Positions 8,660 through 15,574 of a stretch of DNA of 64,000 nucleotides are shown in pieces. Location of the stretch: the NCBI GenBank assembly GCA_964468645.1, contig CAYXUU010000002.1, positions 62,001 to 126,000 of the forward strand, in the 5' to 3' direction. The notes under the pieces were generated by a model. That model saw nothing but the letters and a program-made list of their open reading frames with translations, made no database searches and had not been told where the DNA came from. How positions within the stretch are numbered: the first letter of the stretch is position 1; every line of letters starts with the position of its first letter. The position numbers were made by a program, and so were the translations under genes. The DNA comes from JAIOZK01 sp964468645. Lineage in GTDB: Bacteria > Bacteroidota > Bacteroidia > Bacteroidales > JAIOZK01.

Positions 8660-9220
8660 TTAGATTCTGGCATCCCAGGGAGTCTCTTTTGCATCAAAAT
8701 CCCTTGAAAATTTTCTTGAAAGGACAAATAAATAATCTGATAACCTGTTAAGGTATTTAACAACCAGGGGATCAACCGGGTAAACATTGGCCAGGCGAAT
8801 CACGATTCTTTCGGCCCTTCGGCAAATTGTTCTTGCTATATGGCAATACGATACAATGGGGTGTCCACCCGGTAAAATAAATGAGGTTATGGCTGGGAGA
8901 TTCTTGTTCATTGTATCTATTTCATCTTCAAGAAGACTTATATCGGACTCTTTTATGTTGGGTAAATTCCTGTTAATCTCAACCTCATGATCAGTGGCCA
9001 GAATTGATTCAACAGTAAAAAGACGGTCCTGTATTTCCAGAAGTATGTCTTTTGCGTGTTTATCAATATCCTGGTCGCGAATTAATCCGATATAAGAATT
9101 CAGTTCATCAACAGTACCGTAGGCTTCTATCCTCTGGTGATATTTGGGAACCCGGGTCCCGCCAATAAGTGAAGTTTCCCCTTTGTCGCCCTGTTTTGTA
9201 TATATTTTGAATTCGGACAT
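8660..9220 (-). CDS. Cob(I)alamin adenosyltransferase, PduO type
   Basis: This enzyme adenosylates cob(I)alamin (EC 2.5.1.17 activity) to make adenosylcobalamin, the cofactor of radical mutases. The 186-residue protein has the PduO/MMAB hallmarks: the ATP-binding N-terminus KIYTKQGDKGETSLIGG, the EAYGTVDELNSYIG helix, and the C-terminal RTICRRAERIVIRL plus YLNRLSDYLFVLSR. It is 21 nt downstream of the ABC ATPase and probably the last gene of that transcript. No cobalamin riboswitch was seen near it. Methylcobalamin use by MetH does not need it, so a B12-dependent mutase must be encoded elsewhere. Confidence 0.92.
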   Translation of the reverse strand: MSEFKIYTKQGDKGETSLIGGTRVPKYHQRIEAYGTVDELNSYIGLIRDQDIDKHAKDILLEIQDRLFTVESILATDHEVEINRNLPNIKESDISLLEDEIDTMNKNLPAITSFILPGGHPIVSYCHIARTICRRAERIVIRLANVYPVDPLVVKYLNRLSDYLFVLSRKFSRDFDAKETPWDARI

Positions 9221-9241
9221 TAGAGCGCTGTCTCAAAATAA

Positions 9242-9982
9242 TTACTTCACAGTTTTAAGATTATTCATGTCATAATCGGCCATGGTATGAATATCTTCAT
9301 TGATATGATCGGTTTCAACATAACCATCTATCAACCTGATAATACGATGTGCATGTTGAGCGATTGATTCTTCGTGGGTGACAACAATAACGGTATTCCC
9401 AGCTCTATGGATTTCCTCCAGCAAGCCCATTATTTCAACAGATGTTTTGGAATCGAGGTTACCTGTTGGCTCATCTGCAAGTATAATGGATGGATTGTTA
9501 ACAAGTGCCCTTGCAACAGCAACTCTTTGACGCTGGCCCCCTGAAAGTTCATTGGGCTTATGCATAACCCTGTCGGTGAGGTGGACATCACTGAGTGCCT
9601 TTTCAGCAAATTCCATTCTTTTTGATTTGCCAATTCCCGCATAGATCAGTGGTAACATTACATTCTCCAGGGCCGTTTGCCTGGGGAGCAGGTTAAAGGT
9701 CTGGAAAATAAATCCGATTTCTTTATTTCTAATCTCAGCCAGTTCATTGTCATTCATCTCGCTCACATCATTTCCATTCAGGTTATAACGTCCCGATGTA
9801 GGTGTATCAAGGCATCCGAGAATGTTCATCAGGGTTGATTTCCCTGATCCCGAAGGTCCCATCAGGGCAACGAATTCATTTCTTTTTATTCCAAGAGTAA
9901 TTGATTGCAGGGCTTTAACAACTTCGGTGCCCACCTGAAAATGACGTGTGATGTTCTCTAATTTAATTACTTCGTTATCCAT
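9242..9982 (-). CDS. ABC transporter ATP-binding protein, MacB/LolD type
   Basis: A 246-residue ATPase of the type that energises MacB or LolCDE-like permeases for extrusion of lipoproteins or small molecules. Visible motifs: Walker A GPSGSGKST (42-50), Q-loop near FIFQTFNLLP, signature LSGGQRQRVAVARAL (from 146), Walker B IILADEPTGNLD (from 166) and switch His203. No permease gene is adjacent, which is unusual for this family and suggests an orphan or remote partner. The upstream neighbour is a methyltransferase 37 nt away; the adenosyltransferase lies 21 nt downstream. It has its own TAAATTTG element upstream. Confidence 0.92.
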   Translation of the reverse strand: MDNEVIKLENITRHFQVGTEVVKALQSITLGIKRNEFVALMGPSGSGKSTLMNILGCLDTPTSGRYNLNGNDVSEMNDNELAEIRNKEIGFIFQTFNLLPRQTALENVMLPLIYAGIGKSKRMEFAEKALSDVHLTDRVMHKPNELSGGQRQRVAVARALVNNPSIILADEPTGNLDSKTSVEIMGLLEEIHRAGNTVIVVTHEESIAQHAHRIIRLIDGYVETDHINEDIHTMADYDMNNLKTVK

Positions 9983-10001
9983 ATCTATGTTGAATATTTT
10001 A

Positions 10002-10009
10002 CAAATTTA
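10002..10009 (-). promoter_or_regulatory. Bacteroidota -7 element (TAAATTTG) upstream of the ABC ATPase
   Basis: Reads TAAATTTG on the minus strand, 20 nt before the ATG of the ATPase gene. Confidence 0.5.
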
Positions 10010-10019
10010 TAAAGATAAA

Positions 10020-10811
10020 CTAAAACCTTATTATAAAATCCTGTTTACTGAGCTCTTTTCTGAAGAATACCAGCCCCATGAAGAATAGATCAATACTTAC
10101 TTTTACCTCCTCATGTTCTTTTATTATCTGCCATGCTTCTTCCATTCCAGTGGACCAATGTATATCATCAAACACAAAAATTGTATTGTTGTTCACATAA
10201 GGCAGGCAAATATTAAAGTATTCCAGAGTTTTTTCTTTTTTGTGGTTCCCGTCAAAAAACACCAGGTCGATATTGTCGATAGTCCTGAAGTATTCCGGCA
10301 GGATATGGTCAAAATTACCGATAAGAATATTAATATTGTCCAGCATAAGGCTATCGAAATTATCCTTTGCTTTTGCCACAACAGCGGAGCAACCCTCAAT
10401 GGTTGTAAATTTACTTTCAGGATTGGCCAGTGCAATGCTTATCGTACTCAAACCGAATGAAGTGCCAAGTTCAACAATATTTCCCGGCCTGAAATGCTTT
10501 ACTAACCTGAATAATAGATTTGAAAACTTTTTAGGTTGACTGGTTCGTTTTGCTATTTTATGAACCGTGCTGTAATATGTTGAATAATGCTTCCCTTTGG
10601 AGCCTGCACCAAAATCTATTACCTCCATCACCGAATGATCACGTAAAAGCTTGCTCCTGAATTTGTCTATTATGTCATATTCTTTGTAATGCAGCTTATC
10701 CTGAAATACTTCAGTAACCAGATCATAAATAAATGGGGAATGTATCTTTAAAGCTGATTTAGCTTTTAAACGATATTTGAAATAACGCAATATGAACTTT
10801 AATTTCTTCAT
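10020..10811 (-). CDS. Class I SAM-dependent methyltransferase
   Basis: A 263-residue protein with a Rossmann methyltransferase core (Methyltransf_24-like). The basic N-terminal region is followed by the glycine-rich SAM motif NIVELGTSFGLSTISIA, the acidic TTIEGC at the end of strand 2, DLVFFDGNHKKEKTLEY around strand 4 and FVFDDIHWSTGMEEAW. The substrate cannot be told; relatives act on small molecules or sugars. It follows the secreted protein gene by 19 nt and precedes the ABC ATPase by 37 nt, so it is likely in one operon with both. Confidence 0.85.
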   Translation of the reverse strand: MKKLKFILRYFKYRLKAKSALKIHSPFIYDLVTEVFQDKLHYKEYDIIDKFRSKLLRDHSVMEVIDFGAGSKGKHYSTYYSTVHKIAKRTSQPKKFSNLLFRLVKHFRPGNIVELGTSFGLSTISIALANPESKFTTIEGCSAVVAKAKDNFDSLMLDNINILIGNFDHILPEYFRTIDNIDLVFFDGNHKKEKTLEYFNICLPYVNNNTIFVFDDIHWSTGMEEAWQIIKEHEEVKVSIDLFFMGLVFFRKELSKQDFIIRF

Positions 10812-10830
10812 CGAAGGTGATAATATAAAC

Positions 10831-12372
10831 TTACTCGAAAATCAGTTTATTGATGTAAAACACAGTTCGCCTGTTCGATTTTGCAAGTGCATCATTCCGA
10901 ATTTCCTGGTATCCATAGGCTATGAAATAATTATCATACCATTCTGTCAGGTAGCTGTTCTCCTCCTCCATTATTTTATCTTTCCTATATTTTCGCTCAA
11001 GTTCACTGTATTCGAAATCCCCCACAATCTGGCCATCATTATAAATCTCGGAGGCAATTTTTCCATCCGTTGAGTAAACAAGAATAAGGTCGGATTGATC
11101 AAAGAAAGGGCTGATATGCTTCTTAAGGTTAAAGGAAGTAATATCCCATATCTTTATTCCATTATCCCATAAAAGATTACCATCAATATCGAAACCGGAA
11201 ATAATACCACTGAAATATTTGTATCCCTCAAAAACAGTATAGGTTTGCGGAAACGGGCGGCCATAATAATCATAGGTGATATAGGAGACCGTTCTGTAAT
11301 CAGGATAGTAAGCTTCTGAGAGTAATATATACTGGTCATGGTGTTTAAGGACATCATGCAACAGCAACCTGTAATTCAGGGAATAATCCCTGTCATCAGC
11401 TTTTCTGCCCGATTTCTTTTTTAACCTTAAAACCTCCGCGGGATTGACATATGAAAAATAATTCTGGAAATCGAGAAAATTATAAAGCTTGATAAATTCC
11501 TGCTGCTGATTGGTGATTTTTGAGACATATACACCCGCTGAGATAATCTCATCTTCATTTTTAAGTTCTGAAGATTCTGCAGCAGCATTATTATAAGTTC
11601 CCATGATGAGTTCCTGTTCTCCATTAAGGGCGATTAGTCTGGCTGAATTCAACTCTATCTCGGGATTATCTGATTTTATATGATAATCATTAATATATCT
11701 TCCTGAAAAATCGTAAGAGCTAACAGTAAGCCGGCTTATTTTCTTTGAGATAAATGTATTGACGATGGCTTTAAGAAGTTCCGATTCTTTATCAAGATAA
11801 AGATCTTCAAGCATTGCCTTGGCCGGATTCTCATAGTTAAGTGTGCTGATTGTTCCGGCATTGAAATCAGCCAGGTAAATGCTTACTATAAATTTATCAA
11901 GGTTAAAACCCAGATAGGCATTCTGTTGATTGACTTCCATATCCACAAAACTTGCCTTTTCAGGGATGATGGCCTTGATACCCGTAAAATCCTGTTGTTC
12001 GAATGAGAATCTCAATACCTCAAGATTATATTCATCCTGTTTAACCCTGCCCATATTATGAAACACAAAATAGAGGTTTTCATCACCGGTGGCATGATCA
12101 ATAAAAAAAGCATTGTTGATTACCGGTATTTCGAAATTCCGTATTGGCTTAAGCTGATCATCATAATACTTAAACAGCCAGATTTTTTCCTTATTATCTG
12201 CACGCGCTAAAGTTTCATAGAACACAATAATCCCATGTTCCCCACAGGGTATCACATTAAAAACATCCTCATCGATCTCTGCTTCAAACTCAACCCTGAT
12301 AATATCTCCCTGGGAATACAAGAAAAACGGAGCCAGGAATAAAAAGAGGATAATATAAAAATATCTTAGCAT
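10831..12372 (-). CDS. Secreted protein of unknown function
   Basis: About 513 residues. An N-terminal signal peptide (LRYFYIILFLFLAPFFLYSQ) predicts export across the inner membrane. The mature part alternates short strands (for example GIIVFYETLAR, IWLFKYYDDQL, NAYLGFNLDKFIVSIYLADF) as expected for a repeat beta-propeller-like fold, but no domain is recognised and there is no T9SS tail. I take the ATG at 12372 instead of the TTG at 12381 because it gives a clean signal peptide and sits downstream of a TAATTTTG element. It is probably the first gene of a four-gene group with the methyltransferase, ATPase and adenosyltransferase. Confidence 0.8.
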   Translation of the reverse strand: MLRYFYIILFLFLAPFFLYSQGDIIRVEFEAEIDEDVFNVIPCGEHGIIVFYETLARADNKEKIWLFKYYDDQLKPIRNFEIPVINNAFFIDHATGDENLYFVFHNMGRVKQDEYNLEVLRFSFEQQDFTGIKAIIPEKASFVDMEVNQQNAYLGFNLDKFIVSIYLADFNAGTISTLNYENPAKAMLEDLYLDKESELLKAIVNTFISKKISRLTVSSYDFSGRYINDYHIKSDNPEIELNSARLIALNGEQELIMGTYNNAAAESSELKNEDEIISAGVYVSKITNQQQEFIKLYNFLDFQNYFSYVNPAEVLRLKKKSGRKADDRDYSLNYRLLLHDVLKHHDQYILLSEAYYPDYRTVSYITYDYYGRPFPQTYTVFEGYKYFSGIISGFDIDGNLLWDNGIKIWDITSFNLKKHISPFFDQSDLILVYSTDGKIASEIYNDGQIVGDFEYSELERKYRKDKIMEEENSYLTEWYDNYFIAYGYQEIRNDALAKSNRRTVFYINKLIFE

Positions 12373-12391
12373 CAGGCTCAATGGGTTTGAA

Positions 12392-12399
12392 CAAAATTA
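12392..12399 (-). promoter_or_regulatory. Bacteroidota -7 element (TAATTTTG)
   Basis: TAATTTTG on the minus strand, 20 nt upstream of the chosen ATG (12372) of the secreted protein gene. It would place the TSS just upstream of, or at, the rejected TTG start. Confidence 0.45.
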
Positions 12400-12557
12400 T
12401 ATATAAATAACATAATTTGCTGATAAATATTATGACAGATGGGCAATAGTGATGATTGTAAAAATTCAGCTCATTCAGGATTAATAAAGAACTTCTTCCT
12501 GTACTTGAACTTCAGGAGAATAACCTGATGGCTTTCCATATTATATTGCTGATCTTT

Positions 12558-13514
12558 TTAAGCCATTGACAAAACAAAAATCAATTTTGCATATGTAATA
12601 AAATGCCTTAACAAATGAATATCTGGTTCAGCGAAGCCCACTTCTTCAATCACGTTTTCAATGGCAATTGCTTGTTCCATATTTCCTGTTTTTTGCGCCC
12701 TGAAGATTAAGAACATCAGGAGATGTAGTATTTCAATGTGATGCAATACTTTTCTCCCGGGGAAAACCAACTTAATGGCATTTTCGAAAGGGATATCCTG
12801 TCCGGTATAATTTTCATCATAATTTAATTTACCTATTTGTTTTAACAATCTTATCAAAGGATAATCGGGAAACTCATCTGCATATTGCTTAAGTTTCAAC
12901 TGATATTTGGTGAAATCTTCTGCACGTAACCAAGAGAGTTCCAGAAAACAAATAGCCGGGTTGACGGGCTGTTCTTTATGAAGCTTTTTTATTTTTTTAC
13001 GTAAACTTGGCTCATCGGTATCTATAAGGTCATATATTTCAGCGAATTGTGACTTTAGCTCCATGGCATTTTGTTCATGCTGTTTGTCAATTTGCAATAC
13101 CTCATCCGGAATTTCAGAAACGATTTTAATATCTTCCAGTCTGTTAGTAAAAACATGGTAAAGCTCATCCATTTTTTCGAGGTCTAAAGCATCATCAATA
13201 ATAGATTCGCTCAAATCTACAAGTCGTGCCCTTTCGTCCGGTGTCAACTTTTCTTCGTCCGAAACCAGTTTTGTAAAAAGTTCCAGCTTTTCGTCCGTGG
13301 TGAATCTTTCATAATAATCAACTAAGACTTCTTCTTCAAAATCAACATCATCGTCTAACATCTCATCATTGAAATCTTCATCTAATGTATAGGTTAAATC
13401 AAAATTGCCCTTACCAACATTTTTTTCTAAGTGCGCAACTACCTGATTAGCTTTTGAGTCAGTATCGAGTGGGCCGCGCATCTGTACTACTTTTCCTTTT
13501 TTCTTTTTTGCCAT
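12558..13514 (-). CDS. Acidic, helical protein of unknown function
   Basis: A 318-residue soluble protein I do not recognise. It begins with a basic cluster (MAKKKKGKVVQMRG), followed by an acidic segment (EDFNDEMLDDDVDFEEEVL, about residues 46-64) and then a predominantly helical body with repeated Leu/Ile spacing suggestive of TPR-like helical hairpins, ending in a hydrophobic segment IEILHLLMFLIFRA. There is no signal peptide. The flanks are about 185 bp and 283 bp of non-coding sequence, so it appears monocistronic. Charge segregation at the N-terminus suggests binding to nucleic acid or ribosomes, but this is speculation. Confidence 0.7.
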   Translation of the reverse strand: MAKKKKGKVVQMRGPLDTDSKANQVVAHLEKNVGKGNFDLTYTLDEDFNDEMLDDDVDFEEEVLVDYYERFTTDEKLELFTKLVSDEEKLTPDERARLVDLSESIIDDALDLEKMDELYHVFTNRLEDIKIVSEIPDEVLQIDKQHEQNAMELKSQFAEIYDLIDTDEPSLRKKIKKLHKEQPVNPAICFLELSWLRAEDFTKYQLKLKQYADEFPDYPLIRLLKQIGKLNYDENYTGQDIPFENAIKLVFPGRKVLHHIEILHLLMFLIFRAQKTGNMEQAIAIENVIEEVGFAEPDIHLLRHFITYAKLIFVLSMA

Positions 13515-13797
13515 TGTTATATGTTTTAGAGAATTGCTAAATTAGTGATTATTGGGAATGCAATTTGTTTTAATAAACCACCCTACCATAGAGCCACGCA
13601 GTATTATAAAACACTTCAGGGGATGTGGAACTTCTTCTATAAACTATATGAATAATAAATCATAGTCTTGCCAAGCGGGTTATACCGATACGGATCAGGC
13701 TTGTAAACAATAGAGGTTTGTTCCTATCTGCATAACTGTACCTTTTTAAACAAATACTTACAGGTACTCCGGCAAATGATCATTCCTTTCAATATAA

Positions 13798-15453
13798 TTA
13801 TCTCAGAAACACTTTTTGCACAGAAAGTAAATATCCTTCGCTGTCAGATATTTTAATAAAATACAAACCTTTTTCCAGGGCAGAAAGATCGAGCATTCCC
13901 TTATCTTGCACAGCACTTGATTGTATTATTTTACCATCAACAGAATAGATACTTACAAATGAAATATTTGAAATATCACCAATAATAAATACTGTACCAT
14001 CCGAAGGATTAGGATAGATGACAAATTTTCCAATATCCTCACTTTCCTGAACCCCAACATCGGGCTCACCGGTAATTAAAATCTCATCTACCTCCCAGGT
14101 AGCAGCTTCCGCAGAAGTGGAGGTATAATTAAAGGCAATGTAAAACTGTGTTATCTCAATAAAAGGGGAAAGGTCGATAACACCTGAATAGACCCAGTCC
14201 CAGTTCCCCCCTGAAAGTTGCGCACTTAATTCTGTCCATGTAGCGGTATATGGATCACCGGAGCCATCATAATCTGTCGAGATCATCGCTTTAAGTACAG
14301 GGCCGTTATAGTTTGTTGCGGTCCAGAATTCAAGTGTTGGATTTTTTGCATCAGGATTATTGATTTCGGGTGAGATAAGCCAGTCATCATTATCAATAGG
14401 CCCACCAGAATATCCCGACATTTTTGCCTGTGGTGAATTATCAACACCATATTTTTCCTGAACATACCAGTACTGTTCTGGCCCTACAACGCTATATTGC
14501 ATCCAGGAACCAAGGGTTGTATCATTGAAATTTTCATAGTTGAGTACGATCACATCAGAAATTGTAACTTCCGCTGTTGGTGCAGTGCCATCTGTTTTAT
14601 AATCAATATCCTGGCCACCATTGGTATAAGGGTATATCACAAAAAAGTATGTATCCTGAGGAGTCAGGTTGGTAAAAGTATATGCTTCCTGCCCAAAGGG
14701 AATATTAATGGCCCCGCTATCGTCAGACAGGTCGGGATCATCATCTACCGGTGTGCCATCTACCGGTGGATCTATCTGCTGGCTTGTACTTCCCAAGATC
14801 AGGTATGCAGTAGGCAACTGTTCACCAACAGCATCTGTCCAGCTGATATTAGCATTAAGTCCGGCCGCAATGGCTTCGAAATCCACAGGGTAATTAGTCG
14901 GCTCCGGCAATATCTCGGCAGGCATAAATGAAAAATCATCATAAAATACCGAACCTCCCCAGGTATTATCCTGTTTGTAAACCCTGACGTCATATCTGAA
15001 ACCATCCGCAGTTGGAGGGGCAGTCAGGGTTACATTAAACTCCATCCAATCATCCTGATCGGTGGAATAAACATTCGGACGAAGTTCTGCAGCGTTCTCA
15101 TCCAGGTAATTATCCCCATTCATCCAGTATGCATAAATACGTGTTCTGGCAAGGGGATCGTTATCAAAGTAATAATACTTAATAGTATAATTAAGCCCTT
15201 CCTGTACACCGGTAACATCCTGTCTGAATTTTTGTGTGGTTTCAGCAGAGGTATGTCTGGCTGAATAGGTTCCGCCATGTACAGGAAAAGTTGCCTGGGA
15301 AATGTTATCAATAATTTCCCAATCGGTGGGTGTGGTTTGATCTTCCCATGATTCCAGATCACCATTTAAAACCAGGTTCTGAGCGTACAGGAAAGTTGGA
15401 AAAATAATGACCATCAACACATAAATGATCAATGGTTGTAAAATTGTTTTCAT
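13798..15453 (-). CDS. T9SS cargo protein with choice-of-anchor J domain
   Basis: A secreted multidomain protein of about 551 residues. From the ATG at 15453 the signal peptide is TILQPLIIYVLMVIIFPTFL ending YAQ. Domains in order: a carbohydrate-binding-like beta-sandwich (starting NLVLNGDLESWE), an fn3-like module (NYPVDFEAI through DYKTDGTAP), a choice-of-anchor J/MAM-like domain (NFNDTTLGSWMQY through WEVDEILITG), and a type A T9SS sorting domain (KFVIYPNPSDGTVFI to the C-terminus). The in-frame ATG 69 nt upstream would add a hydrophilic leader and lies inside an inverted repeat, so it was rejected. The next gene upstream carries the same fn3 and anchor-J modules. Confidence 0.88.
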   Translation of the reverse strand: MKTILQPLIIYVLMVIIFPTFLYAQNLVLNGDLESWEDQTTPTDWEIIDNISQATFPVHGGTYSARHTSAETTQKFRQDVTGVQEGLNYTIKYYYFDNDPLARTRIYAYWMNGDNYLDENAAELRPNVYSTDQDDWMEFNVTLTAPPTADGFRYDVRVYKQDNTWGGSVFYDDFSFMPAEILPEPTNYPVDFEAIAAGLNANISWTDAVGEQLPTAYLILGSTSQQIDPPVDGTPVDDDPDLSDDSGAINIPFGQEAYTFTNLTPQDTYFFVIYPYTNGGQDIDYKTDGTAPTAEVTISDVIVLNYENFNDTTLGSWMQYSVVGPEQYWYVQEKYGVDNSPQAKMSGYSGGPIDNDDWLISPEINNPDAKNPTLEFWTATNYNGPVLKAMISTDYDGSGDPYTATWTELSAQLSGGNWDWVYSGVIDLSPFIEITQFYIAFNYTSTSAEAATWEVDEILITGEPDVGVQESEDIGKFVIYPNPSDGTVFIIGDISNISFVSIYSVDGKIIQSSAVQDKGMLDLSALEKGLYFIKISDSEGYLLSVQKVFLR

Positions 15454-15474
15454 TTTGTTCAGATTTAAGTTATC

Positions 15475-15546
15475 AGTTCGAAGTTGCCAGTTTGAAGTTT
15501 GTTTTTCACAAACTAACTTCAAACTTCAAACTGGCAACTTCGAACT
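15475..15546. repeat. Perfect 27-bp inverted repeat with heptad structure
   Basis: Arms 15475-15501 and 15520-15546 are exact reverse complements with an 18-nt loop. Each arm reads as AGTTNNN heptads (AGTTCGA, AGTTGCC, AGTTTGA). It lies between two co-directional T9SS genes and could form a strong intercistronic RNA hairpin. Confidence 0.85.
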
Positions 15547-15574
15547 ATTTATTGAACTATTTATTTAACTATTG
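15547..15574 (-). repeat. 12-bp direct repeat starting at the stop of the upstream T9SS gene
   Basis: On the minus strand AATAGTTAAATA is followed by AATAGTTCAATA and AATAGTTCG. The first unit contains the TAG stop codon (15571-15569), and the array runs into the inverted repeat at 15546. Confidence 0.55.

Noticed and set aside
1..9242. Cobalamin riboswitch near metH/metF or the adenosyltransferase
   Set aside because: metH begins outside the window, and the short gaps at 1769-1791 and 9221-9241 cannot hold a riboswitch.
15454..15522. N-terminal extension of the first T9SS cargo protein (start 15522)
   Set aside because: The extra 23 residues are hydrophilic, precede the signal peptide and are encoded by an inverted repeat.
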